Origin: Prolixibacteraceae bacterium
GTDB taxonomy: Bacteria; Bacteroidota; Bacteroidia; Bacteroidales; Prolixibacteraceae
Assembly: GCA_028282705.1 (NCBI GenBank)
Contig: JANQHI010000085.1
Coordinates: 1-63,528 of the forward strand
DNA length: 63,528 nucleotides
Reading direction: 5' to 3'
The translations under genes and the position numbers were made by a program. Below are positions 54,201-61,987 of the stretch, piece after piece. The notes beneath the pieces were generated by a model that worked only from the letters and a program-made list of their open reading frames with translations, was not told the DNA's origin and searched no databases. Position 1 is the first letter of the stretch, and every line of letters starts with the position of its first letter.

Positions 54201-54297
54201 CCAGGAAATACTCTGTTTTTTGGGCATTTGATTGGATTCCAATGAATAATAACCCTATAAAAAACAGGAAAATTTTAATTGTTTTCATTAGCTGCAA
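51217..54297 (-). CDS. Large tetratricopeptide-repeat protein, exported
   Basis: 1026 residues. A signal peptide (IKIFLFFIGLLFIGIQSNAQ, split at LLF-IG) is followed by over twenty degenerate TPRs; examples are NSAIRHFEKIQDK, KAAAEFFIIKD, YQKAYSMKLYDPDYALFQIAFCE, split at YA-LF, and YKQVVEKYPNSEEAQAAL. The tail is Glu/Ala-rich (KEAAEQQEAKKS). TPR arrays scaffold envelope complexes; sub-families near YbgF/Tol-Pal and outer-membrane barrels are known. Met4 could be the start. It is the upstream member of the operon with the barrel protein and divergent from ftsE. Confidence 0.88.
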   Translation of the reverse strand: MQLMKTIKIFLFFIGLLFIGIQSNAQKTEYFLDIQDEIRTAKQLFNNSKYNSAIRHFEKIQDKVDLYSEIYSEAEYYKALSAVKSDLASGEKLLGKFIDDYPESPYNNKAKFELGVAQFDKKRYSIAIRNLKVVDKSELSKKEQVLYHYQFGYSYLMIENLDKAAAEFFIIKDENNLYSKPASYYWAHINYLNGNYESALQGFSRLNGDPTFSKVIPLYVSHIFYKQEKYDEVVNYTAPIIDDVEKAHKAELSKIVGDSYFHLKEFTKAIPFLETYYKSPGLKSREDNYLLGYCHYYAGNYAESIPYLEKASKGKDELAQNAYYHLADSYVKNGQKEKARVAFEAASELDFDDRIKEDALFNYAKITYELSYSPFSETIKAFDKYIATYPNSVRNAVAYQYLVQVYMVTKNYEDAINSIEKIQVKNSSINKAYQRVTFFRGLELFNNLAYNTAIKSFDKSLENSYADRELKAGAIYWKAESLYRLGDYNSAINEYNRFLLTPGAFSLDEYKDAHYNFAYSYFNLEDYKAASEEFRKFLAAQQGKRTEKVADAYNRLGDCFFLGRDYNQAVINYQKAYSMKLYDPDYALFQIAFCEGLNRNQSTKITQLRKLLNDYPQSAYRDDALYELGRANERINNVTEASRQYGDIIENHQQSSYYKKALLQMGLLNYNNGDFRESIQYYKQVVEKYPNSEEAQAALTGIKNCYVELNDVDAYFAYSRKLGSGVVITASEQDQLIYQAAEKQFMAGDKRAIRQFKRYLSDFPYGAYVLNANFYLGEALYANGKYTEALPYYNYVASQPDNIFSENAVSKAAELSFNAQDYRSALGLYDKLSSISNNKWNLLTAHAGKMKCSFELQQYQEAISAAKKVRQSEKTSDALKRESGYILAKSYYNLDNFDGALPKLKKLATETQSAQGAEAKFLVSEIYYLKKSFAMAEEGIMDFISKGTPHQFWLGKSFILLSDIYSAKGDDFQAKHTLKSVVENYGNNSDGIISEASSKLAAIEAKEAAEQQEAKKSSTEINIINQ

Positions 54298-54410
54298 TTT
54301 TTCTCCCTAAATTAGAAATAATGCACATGTAGGAGAGGTGATTTAATCCTATTTTCTTAACAAGAAACTGTTTATTACTTGCGTTTATTATCTTATTGGT
54401 GAAAAAAAGT

Positions 54411-54418
54411 TAGATTTG
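54411..54418 (+). promoter_or_regulatory. -7 box of the ftsE promoter
   Basis: TAGATTTG is an exact TAnnTTTG match, 24 bases upstream of the ATG. A TTG 12 bases before is too close for a full match. Confidence 0.5.
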
Positions 54419-54442
54419 TTAATCAAATAATTACAGGTAAAA

Positions 54443-55165
54443 ATGGCTGGAAATCCTATTATTGAAATTGATGGTGCAGATATCTACCAACGTGAAAACC
54501 TTGTGCTTACAGGAGTTTCTTTAACCATAAATGAAGGGGAGTTTGTGTATGTGATTGGAAAAGTGGGAAGTGGGAAAACCAGCCTGATCAAAACACTGAA
54601 TGCTGAAATACCAGTCTACAATGGAGAGGGGACAGTTGCAGGGCATAAATTATCTGAATTAAGGCATAAGGATACTGCCTACCTAAGGAGGGAACTGGGG
54701 GTTGTTTTCCAGGATTTCAGGTTGCTGACTGACAGGAGTGTATATGATAACCTGGAATTTGTGCTGAAAGCAACAGGCTGGAAAAATGATGCAGAAATAA
54801 AAGCCAGGATTATTGAGGTGTTAGGTAAAGTTGGCTTAGAGAAGAAAGTGAAAAAAATGCCCCATGAGCTTTCAGGAGGTGAGCAGCAAAGGGTGGTAAT
54901 AGCTAGGGCAATCCTGAATAACCCTAAAATTATTTTGGCTGATGAGCCCACAGGAAACCTTGACCCTGAAACTTCAGTGGAAATATTGAAGCTGCTTCAA
55001 GAGTTGCACCAAGCAGGGAAAACTATTGTAATGGCTACCCATGATTATGCCTTAATAAGCAAACACAAAGCCAGGACACTGATCTGTGAAAACCTGAAAA
55101 TTAAGGATACTGCTGAAGAGGATTCAGTGATTGATTTTGAAACCCTGATGGAAAGTGGGGGTTAG
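54443..55165 (+). CDS. ftsE: FtsE-like cell-division ABC ATPase
   Basis: 240 residues, cytoplasmic ATPase. Walker A GKVGSGKTSLI, Q-loop FQDFRLLTDRSVYDNLEF, signature ELSGGEQQRVVIARA and Walker B IILADEPTGNLDPE fit the FtsE/LolD subgroup. FtsE works with the membrane partner FtsX, and the pair controls peptidoglycan hydrolases at division; FtsX is not adjacent here, as in other Bacteroidota. The gene converges on a glycosyltransferase, and the stop codons overlap (55162-55165). Confidence 0.88.
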   Translation: MAGNPIIEIDGADIYQRENLVLTGVSLTINEGEFVYVIGKVGSGKTSLIKTLNAEIPVYNGEGTVAGHKLSELRHKDTAYLRRELGVVFQDFRLLTDRSVYDNLEFVLKATGWKNDAEIKARIIEVLGKVGLEKKVKKMPHELSGGEQQRVVIARAILNNPKIILADEPTGNLDPETSVEILKLLQELHQAGKTIVMATHDYALISKHKARTLICENLKIKDTAEEDSVIDFETLMESGG

Positions 55166-56292
55166 GTTGAGGCTATTTTGTTGAATAACTTTTCTAATAC
55201 TTTTTCTTCATTCTCCCAGGTAAACTCTTTAGAAGCTTTTTTAAGGTTCACTATCCAGGTTTTCCTTTCCTTTTCATCTGAAACAGCATGGGTAATGGCT
55301 TTAGCTATGGCTTCAGGATCATGGCTATCAATAACTATCCCAATGTTATGGCCTTTTACAATTTTAACCATCTCAGGAAGGTTGGTAACCATCACAGGAA
55401 CATGGGCATGTATGTAGTCAAACAGCTTGTTGGGTAGTGCAAACCTATAATTCAGCCCCATATCTTTTTCAATGGAAAGCCCCAGGTGGGCTTGTTGTGT
55501 AATGTAACTAAGCTCTTCTAAAGGTAAACGCCCCAAAAACCTCACTTTTTGCTGAAGGTTTAAAGTATTCACCAGCTCTTTGAGTTGGGAAGTAATATCA
55601 CCATCACCTGCCAGCAACAGGAGGCTGTTATCCACATATTGCATTGACCTGATCACCTCTGGCAGTCCACGCCCAATATTCAATGCTCCCTGGTAAAGGA
55701 TGATTTTTTTGTCATCTGCAATTCTCTTTTCTTTTGGGACAGGAATGGGTTCTTTAGCAATGGGGATGTTTCTGACAACTTCAAACCTGGTTTGGTATTC
55801 CTGTTCAAAAAGGTTGGCTATTGATTCACAAACAGTGTAGGCATATTTCAGTTTAGGGACAATTTTTTTTTCAATCCATTTCCAGGCTTTTTGTACCCTT
55901 GGGCGCCCAATTAGTTCAGGAACTTCAGTAAAGTATTCATGGCTGTCAAATACCAAAGGTTTTCTTTTTATAATGGAAGCCAGGTAATTGGCAGGCAATG
56001 TATCCAGGTCATTGGACAGAAGGATATCAGCTTTCCTCAGCAGCAGGAAAAGCAACAGGCGCTTGTTGTATTCAGCATAAAAAAGTGGACCTTTTTTGAA
56101 GATCAACCACATCCTTTTGGTTTGGTAATTCCTCTCTTCTTTTAAAGGCAGGCTGTTAGGAAGTTTGCGCCCTACCAGGGTTACAGAGTACCCAAACTTT
56201 ACCAGAGAACTACAAACCTTATGTACCCTGTTGTCTGTTGCCAGGTCATTGGTAACTGAAACAATTATTTTCCTTTGTGATTTCCTTTTCAA
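55162..56292 (-). CDS. GT4-family glycosyltransferase
   Basis: 376 residues without a signal peptide, two Rossmann-like domains. The N-terminal half reads KIIVSVTNDLATDNRVHKVCSSLVK, a common GT4 start; the C-terminal half contains IILYQGALNIGRGLPEVI (donor-binding region) and ISQQ-free HLGLSIEKDMGLNYRFALPNKLFDY, where the E-x7-E-like motif of retaining GT4 enzymes sits. Probably acts in polysaccharide, glycolipid or capsule synthesis. Substrate unknown. It overlaps the ftsE stop codon. No other polysaccharide genes adjoin it. Confidence 0.9.
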   Translation of the reverse strand: MKRKSQRKIIVSVTNDLATDNRVHKVCSSLVKFGYSVTLVGRKLPNSLPLKEERNYQTKRMWLIFKKGPLFYAEYNKRLLLFLLLRKADILLSNDLDTLPANYLASIIKRKPLVFDSHEYFTEVPELIGRPRVQKAWKWIEKKIVPKLKYAYTVCESIANLFEQEYQTRFEVVRNIPIAKEPIPVPKEKRIADDKKIILYQGALNIGRGLPEVIRSMQYVDNSLLLLAGDGDITSQLKELVNTLNLQQKVRFLGRLPLEELSYITQQAHLGLSIEKDMGLNYRFALPNKLFDYIHAHVPVMVTNLPEMVKIVKGHNIGIVIDSHDPEAIAKAITHAVSDEKERKTWIVNLKKASKEFTWENEEKVLEKLFNKIAST

Positions 56293-56479
56293 GGTTGTGT
56301 ATTATTTTTAAAGGCTAAGGCCCTGTATTATTTGGCTTTTTTTAACTTGGTGGACTTTGGTTCTTAATTATGCTGCTTTTTAAATTCCTATAAAGATATA
56401 ACTTCAAACCTTCAAATATATTTTTATCTGAATATTTCCCAAAGTGTAAACTTTATAATTAGTTCGCCAAACAGGAAAT
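56293..56479. other. Left part of the gap between the glycosyltransferase and murB
   Basis: No gene is supported. The gap 56293-56788 contains repeat R3 and the murB promoter; the rest has nothing notable. Confidence 0.4.
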
Positions 56480-56606
56480 ATTTAACCCCTAAAGGGGGTT
56501 TCATTATATTGGTTGCCTTTCTATGAATATTAAAATCCCTACGGGATATCATTAGGTATCTATGGCAGGTTTCAGTTTTAGCCCCATAGGGGCAACCTAT
56601 TTATAG
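56480..56606 (-). repeat. Dispersed intergenic repeat, copy R3 (longer)
   Basis: Read on the minus strand, cores CCCCTATGGGG, TCCCGTAGGGA and CCCCCTTTAGGGG are spaced by 45-50 bases, with TTTTAATATTCATAGAAAGG between the last two, like ATTTAATATTTATAGGAAGG of R2. It shares half-units with R1 and R2 but is inverted and has one extra core. Confidence 0.6.
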
Positions 56607-56761
56607 TACAATAATATTGGTTCAAGGCCAGTGCTGGAAGTACTGAATATCAAACCCATTTTATAAGGTACTACATCTTTTGGCACTTCAGGCTTCTGTC
56701 TTTAGGCTATTTTTTTCGTTTGTATTATGAATGAATTTCATGCTTTGTATTTCCATAACTA

Positions 56762-56769
56762 TATCTTTG
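56762..56769 (+). promoter_or_regulatory. -7 box of the murB promoter
   Basis: TATCTTTG is an exact TAnnTTTG match 19 bases before the ATG. A TTTG lies 14 bases upstream. Confidence 0.6.
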
Positions 56770-56788
56770 TAGCTGATAAATTGGGCAT

Positions 56789-57805
56789 ATGATACGTTTT
56801 TTTGAGCATTACTCCTTAAAAGATTACAATACATTTGGGATAGATGTAAAAGCAAAATACTTTTTTGAATGTACTGACCTGGAAGACCTTCAGGTATTTT
56901 TGTCTTCAAATAAAGAGTGGAGAACTGAACCATTCTTTATTTTAGGAGGAGGTAGTAATTTATTGTTCCAGGATGATTATAATGGGCTTGTTATTCACCC
57001 TAATGTGCCAGGTATTACCAGGATTAAAGAAGATAGGCAGCATGTGTGGCTTGAAGTTGGGGCAGGTGAAGTGTGGGATGACCTGGTTGAATATTGTGTC
57101 AACTCAGAATATGGAGGGCTTGAAAATTTATCTCATATACCTGGTTCAGTGGGAGCTGCTCCTGTGCAAAATGTGGGTGCATATGGGCGTGAAGCGAGCC
57201 AATTTATTGAAACTGTAAATGGGTTGGATTTGCAAACACTGGAAGCCTGGCAAATTCCTACTGAAGATTGTGGTTTTGGTTATCGTGATAGCATTTTTAA
57301 GGGAAAGCTAAAAGGCAGGTTTGTAGTTACTTCTGTGGTTTTTAAACTGGATAAGTTTCCTGAATTTGACCTTAGCTATGGGGTAGTGGAGCAGGAAGTT
57401 GAAAAACTGGGGGAGGCAACCCTTCAGAACATCAGGAAGGCAATTATCCAGATCAGGGACTCAAAGCTCCCTAACCCTTCAGTGATTGGGAATGCAGGCA
57501 GTTTCTTTAAAAACCCTGTGGTTACAAATTCAGTGGTGGGGAAGTTAATGGCTGAATTTGGCTCCATGCCAGTGTATAAAATCAATGAAATTGAATCAAA
57601 ACTGGCTGCTGGCTGGTTGATTGAACAGTGTGGCTGGAAAGGCTTTAGGGAAGGTGATGCAGGTGTGCATGAAAAACAGGCATTGGTGGTTGTTAACCAT
57701 GGGAAAGCTACTGGGCAGGAACTGTTCCAGTTATCAGAAAAAATTAAGGGTTCAGTTAAAGAAAAATTTGGGATTGAATTGCAAAGGGAAGTGAATGTGG
57801 TTTGA
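56789..57805 (+). CDS. murB: UDP-N-acetylmuramate dehydrogenase
   Basis: 338 residues, type I MurB. FAD domain: IRFFEHYSLKDYNTFGIDVKAKYF, then PFFILGGGSNLLFQDDYNGLVIH, and GLENLSHIPGSVGAAPVQNVGAYG; C-terminal domain: NPSVIGNAGSFFKNPVV with the catalytic Ser, and EQCGWKGFREGDAGVHEKQALVVVN with the Glu. The enzyme reduces UDP-GlcNAc-enolpyruvate to UDP-MurNAc with NADPH. Monocistronic, converging on a histidine kinase with 4 bases between stop codons. Confidence 0.95.
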   Translation: MIRFFEHYSLKDYNTFGIDVKAKYFFECTDLEDLQVFLSSNKEWRTEPFFILGGGSNLLFQDDYNGLVIHPNVPGITRIKEDRQHVWLEVGAGEVWDDLVEYCVNSEYGGLENLSHIPGSVGAAPVQNVGAYGREASQFIETVNGLDLQTLEAWQIPTEDCGFGYRDSIFKGKLKGRFVVTSVVFKLDKFPEFDLSYGVVEQEVEKLGEATLQNIRKAIIQIRDSKLPNPSVIGNAGSFFKNPVVTNSVVGKLMAEFGSMPVYKINEIESKLAAGWLIEQCGWKGFREGDAGVHEKQALVVVNHGKATGQELFQLSEKIKGSVKEKFGIELQREVNVV

Positions 57806-57809
57806 ATAG

Positions 57810-59369
57810 TTATGTTAAAAAGGTGATATTGAATTCACTGCCTTCCCCTGGTATACTATTAATATCAAGATAAGCCCCATTTTTTTTAATAAAATGATCA
57901 ATTAATACTAACCCGATTCCTGTGCCTTTTTCATTGTTGGTTCCAGGGCTTGACACAATGGCTTTAGATTGTGCCAGGTTTTCAATGACCTCTTTTTTTA
58001 TCCCTATCCCAGTATCCCTGAATTTTACCTTTATCTTTTCATTTTCAGTTTCAGCAATAATAAATACTTTTCCCCCATTGGGAGTAAATTTGATGGCATT
58101 ACTGATGATGTTGTTTATAACAACTGACATGGAAAACTTATCAACTTCCACACAGAGGTTATCAGGCACATCATTTTGTAACTCAATGTTTTTTTGAAAA
58201 GCACTTTGGGAATAATTTTTAATGCATTTACCTATTAACAAAGATAGGTTTACTTTTTCCTTATTTATAATGATTTTCCCACTTTGTGACCTTGCCCAGG
58301 TTAACAGGTTTTCAAGAAGTTCAAAGGTATTTTTTGATGATTTATGAATATCCTGGATAAACAACTTTCTTTTTTCATCATCAAAATCATCATAATATGT
58401 TGCCAATAGGTCTGAATAACCAATGATGACATTAAATGGGCTTCTGAGGTCATGGGAAATAATAGAAAAGAAAGTATCTTTTGTATCATTGGAATCCTGT
58501 AATTCTTCATTTAGCTTGTTAATAGAGGATATTTTATCATTCAGTTCTTGTGTCATATTGTTGAATGCATTTGCCAGTGCCTGTAATTCCCCTGAAGACC
58601 TTATTTCTACTTTGGCATCAAAGTTTCCTTTGCTTATTTCTTTGGTCCTTGCTATCAGTTTATTTATAGGGCTTGAAATTGAGTTAGAAATATACACCCC
58701 TATGGCAATGGCTAAAGCAATACTAAGCATGGTTAAATATATCCCCAGGCGTATAACATAATTTGCCTGCGAGCTCAATCTTCCAATTACATAACCAACT
58801 TCGTCCTGGGCATCTTGTTTAATCACGATTATTAACTTTTGTATTTCATTTGATATGGGTATAGTTTCAGTCTCAAACAACCTTTCTGCTTCTTCCAAAA
58901 ACATATTATACTGAAACCCAAAGATGTCATTTACAGAAGATGAGAAAATAGCTAATTTATTTGATAATTTGCCTAATAGTACCAATTCGTCTTTTTCCTC
59001 TTCTTCCTCTTCTTCCTCTTTTGCTAATGATACACCTGTATCAGTTGCTTCAATTAATATGTTTAATGACCTGCTCAAGTTTTGGAGCCTGTTTTCAATA
59101 AGCTGTTTTGAATTAGCTATTTGTTCTTTTTTGTGTTGTTCATTACCTGTTTTTTTTAATTGGAAGAAAAGCCCCAGCAGATCAGATTTTATTTGTACAA
59201 TGTTGTAAGCAATAGTATTTGATTGGCTCAATTCAGTCCTGTTTGATAATTCAAGCTTATTTATCTTACTGACCAATTGTTTGTTATTGATAAAAACACT
59301 TAAATCAACCACGATCATGATCAATATAACCAGGATAAAACCTAATAATATTTTTCCCTTTATTCTCAT
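57810..59369 (-). CDS. Membrane sensor histidine kinase with HAMP domain
   Basis: 519 residues. A signal-anchor helix (about 7-27) and a second membrane helix (about 208-228) enclose a periplasmic helical sensor of about 180 residues, then HAMP (about 230-280), coiled linker, HisKA with FFSIISHDLRSPFNVIIGYSD as phosphoacceptor, and HATPase: NAIKFTPNGG, DTGIGIKK, GTGIGLVLI. The sensor contains eight consecutive Glu (118-125), encoded by a TTCCTC-type microsatellite that stays in frame. No response regulator is adjacent. It lies 38 bases downstream of an outer-membrane barrel gene. Confidence 0.9.
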   Translation of the reverse strand: MRIKGKILLGFILVILIMIVVDLSVFINNKQLVSKINKLELSNRTELSQSNTIAYNIVQIKSDLLGLFFQLKKTGNEQHKKEQIANSKQLIENRLQNLSRSLNILIEATDTGVSLAKEEEEEEEEKDELVLLGKLSNKLAIFSSSVNDIFGFQYNMFLEEAERLFETETIPISNEIQKLIIVIKQDAQDEVGYVIGRLSSQANYVIRLGIYLTMLSIALAIAIGVYISNSISSPINKLIARTKEISKGNFDAKVEIRSSGELQALANAFNNMTQELNDKISSINKLNEELQDSNDTKDTFFSIISHDLRSPFNVIIGYSDLLATYYDDFDDEKRKLFIQDIHKSSKNTFELLENLLTWARSQSGKIIINKEKVNLSLLIGKCIKNYSQSAFQKNIELQNDVPDNLCVEVDKFSMSVVINNIISNAIKFTPNGGKVFIIAETENEKIKVKFRDTGIGIKKEVIENLAQSKAIVSSPGTNNEKGTGIGLVLIDHFIKKNGAYLDINSIPGEGSEFNITFLT

Positions 59370-59407
59370 ACAAATATTTTAACTAACAATTTCATGTTTC
59401 AAACTAT

Positions 59408-60238
59408 TCAATCCTCATCTTCAAAAAGGTTAAACTCAAAAGTAAGCATGGCAATCACCCTATAGCCATCAGACTGTGGGTTTAAGCCAATGGGTATCCC
59501 TAACCCAAATTCCCATCCCCCAGGGGCATCCCAAACGATCCCTGGAGTATAATATAGTTGGTTGTCATTTCCATTATCCCATGTATTGGTATTCCAATTT
59601 ATTTCTGAAGTGAACACAAATGGTTTTACAGGGATGAAAACCCCACCATTCAGGCAAAGTTCATTGGCTTCATTTTCTGAAAATTCCATTTCCTTGGAAG
59701 AACTACCTTCATAAGAAATACCTAATCCTACATGTGCAAATAGTTGTGAGTTATTAAGTTCAGGAAAATCAACAGCAAAAATTGCATAAGGTTCAAGTTC
59801 AACCTCTTCTTTTTCATTATTACTATTATCTGTTGATAAAGGGATATCAACTTCAACACCAATGGCAGCATGGATAGGTAAATTTTTAATATTCATAAAA
59901 CTATGCTTTGTACCCAACTGCAAATCACTAACACCTTTACTAACCACATTATCCAAATGCGTGTTCTGATATGCTATCCATTCACATTCAACCTGCCACG
60001 AATCAGTGATGCCATATTCTGCCTTAAATGGGATATCTAACCCATTGCCTGAATGGAACTTTAGAAATGTTGGTGCAGTAGTTAACTGGATTTCATTTTT
60101 TTCTTGTGGGTAAACAAGCTCTGTTTGAAATACTTCCTGGATGGGCTGGACATAAGAGCCAACTGAGCCTTGTTGGGCTTTAACATCTACAAATATAAAT
60201 GTTAAGCAAAAAGCCAGTAAGAAAAGAATATTTCTCAT
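59408..60238 (-). CDS. Putative outer-membrane beta-barrel protein upstream of the kinase
   Basis: 276 residues with a signal peptide (LFLLAFCLTFIFVDVKAQ). The rest alternates hydrophobic strands with polar turns (AEYGITDSWQVECEWIAY, split; LFAHVGLGISYEG; WEFGLGIPIGLN) and ends FEFNLF-EDED. It resembles the phenol-degradation MetA-like/transporter-type barrels. Co-transcribed with the sensor kinase (38 bases); it could therefore be a sensory partner or a target. No exact name is recognised. Confidence 0.75.
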   Translation of the reverse strand: MRNILFLLAFCLTFIFVDVKAQQGSVGSYVQPIQEVFQTELVYPQEKNEIQLTTAPTFLKFHSGNGLDIPFKAEYGITDSWQVECEWIAYQNTHLDNVVSKGVSDLQLGTKHSFMNIKNLPIHAAIGVEVDIPLSTDNSNNEKEEVELEPYAIFAVDFPELNNSQLFAHVGLGISYEGSSSKEMEFSENEANELCLNGGVFIPVKPFVFTSEINWNTNTWDNGNDNQLYYTPGIVWDAPGGWEFGLGIPIGLNPQSDGYRVIAMLTFEFNLFEDED

Positions 60239-60536
60239 TTAATCTTATTATTTATCCCAATGCCTCAATACTAAAGATAGTAGCAATTTAGGAATTTTAC
60301 AATAGTTAATATTAGATTATGTTAGAAATTGGATTTATAATCAAAGAGTTAGGATTTATTGTTTGGTTAATGGGTGAAACCTTACAAACTTGTATGATGG
60401 AGAGGTTTCATTTTTATGATAATTTAGTAACCAACATCTATATCAGGAAATGTAAAACTATTCAAATGAAAAAGATAGTTGCTGCCCTCAGTCTCTAAGT
60501 TACAGTTGTAAAATTATCCAGCAACCAGTACCCAGC
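60239..60536. other. Gap upstream of the barrel gene
   Basis: No gene. A stem GTGAAACC/GGTTTCAT near 60374-60413 may end mltG transcription (minus strand). A short CCAGCAACCAGTACCCAGC tract at 60520-60538 is low-complexity filler. Confidence 0.4.
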
Positions 60537-61598
60537 TTATCTCCAAATCTTATTTTGGTTTAGTGCCAGCCTGTACCTTTCTGCATTCCTGTTGTGTTCA
60601 GCCAGTGTCCTGGCAAAATTGTGGTAACCTGAAAAATCTTCTTTAGCGCACATATACAGGTAGTTGTGGTGCTCATAGTTTAGTACAGCATCAATGGATG
60701 AGATTTCAGGGAAATTAACTGGACCAGGTGGTAACCCAGCATTGAGGTAGGTATTATAAGGTGAATCAATTTCAAGGTGTTTGTTTAGTACCCTTCTGAT
60801 GGAAAAATCGCCCAGGGAAAACTTCAGGGTAGGGTCAGCCTGTAAGGGGATGCCTCTTTTTAATCTGTTAATGTATAACCCTGCAACAATGGGTTTCTCA
60901 TCTTTTTTAATGGTTTCTTCCTGAACAATGGATGCCAGGGTGGTTATTTCCACAGGAGTCATTTCCAGCAGCTTTGCTTTATCCAACCTCTCCTGGTTCC
61001 AGAAGTTGCTGTATTCAACTTTCATCCTTTTAATAAAACCAAAAGGAGTGGTTGTCCAGTATACCTCATAAGTATTGGGAATAAACATGGCACTGAAAGT
61101 TTCTTTTTTAAACCCCAGGTCTTTAATAAAAGCTGAGTCAGATAATGCATTTAAAAATGAAAGGGAATCAGCCTGCAAGTACTTGCTTACTGCCCCTGCC
61201 AATTCTTCTTTAAAACGAATATTGTTGAAAGTTACTTTTACAGGTTTCTGCTGCCCTATACGCAACATATTTACCAGGCTATTGGAGTTCATTCCTTTTT
61301 CTAAAAGGAACCTGCCTGGTTTTACTGCTTTGTGGTAATCTTTCTTTTTTGAAACCCATTTAAAGGCTTTGTAACTGGTTAAAACATCATGGGCTTCAAG
61401 GCTGTCAAGCACCTGCTTAAATCCAGCTTCTTCTGGGATGATAAGGATATAATCAACTTTTACATTTTCATTAAAAACATATTGGAACAGTTGGTATCCC
61501 CTTATCCCCACTACAATAAATGCCAGGGCAAAAAAGATAATAATAAACTTCCCTAGCCTGGGGAACAATAAAATTTTATTTTTTGGTTCAATTGCCAT
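60537..61598 (-). CDS. mltG: Endolytic murein transglycosylase (YceG-like)
   Basis: 353 residues. One membrane helix (about 12-32) anchors a periplasmic YceG domain. The diagnostic motif LASIVQEETIKKDEKPIVAGLYINRLKRGIPLQADPT, split at KP-IV, carries the catalytic Glu in QEET and the downstream Arg-rich stretch; a LysM-like domain precedes it at about 42-110. MltG cuts nascent glycan strands and sets their length. Monocistronic by spacing; 388 bases lie upstream. Confidence 0.94.
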   Translation of the reverse strand: MAIEPKNKILLFPRLGKFIIIFFALAFIVVGIRGYQLFQYVFNENVKVDYILIIPEEAGFKQVLDSLEAHDVLTSYKAFKWVSKKKDYHKAVKPGRFLLEKGMNSNSLVNMLRIGQQKPVKVTFNNIRFKEELAGAVSKYLQADSLSFLNALSDSAFIKDLGFKKETFSAMFIPNTYEVYWTTTPFGFIKRMKVEYSNFWNQERLDKAKLLEMTPVEITTLASIVQEETIKKDEKPIVAGLYINRLKRGIPLQADPTLKFSLGDFSIRRVLNKHLEIDSPYNTYLNAGLPPGPVNFPEISSIDAVLNYEHHNYLYMCAKEDFSGYHNFARTLAEHNRNAERYRLALNQNKIWR

Positions 61599-61987
61599 TA
61601 TGGAAATTTTTTGTAAAAATAGGATTTGGTTTTAGTTAATTATCCTTCTTATCCCATTTTTTAGTGTGGAAACATAAAACTTTGGATTCCACAGAGAACC
61701 TCAAAGCAAACCCTAAGTTAAACAAAGTATTTGATTTTAAATGCACAAGCTTATTCATCCTTCTTTGTTAACCTTCGCGGCAACCCAGTAGATTCTTATG
61801 AAATAGTTAGAAGGGGAGAAATGGGATTAGGTTAGTTAATTTATCACATTAATCTTAATATGAAGCAAATTTTATTAAGTTGGATGGCTGAACAAAATCA
61901 TATTGAAAGTGAACAGGATAAAACCTAAAAATATTATTTTCGCATTCTCAATTAATACTTTAATAAACTGTAATTAATTACTGAACT
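61599..61987. other. Gap between mltG and the flavodiiron gene
   Basis: No gene. At 61678-61796 the wording CCACAGAGAACC, AAGTTAAACAAAG and TTTGTTAACCTTCGCGG resembles decayed copies of the dispersed repeat family also seen near 9795 and 35000. No exact promoter box. Confidence 0.4.

Noticed and set aside
56480-56606. Possible CRISPR-like array from the regularly spaced CCCC/GGGG cores
   Set aside because: Only three short, non-identical palindromic cores, no cas genes; fits a dispersed intergenic repeat.
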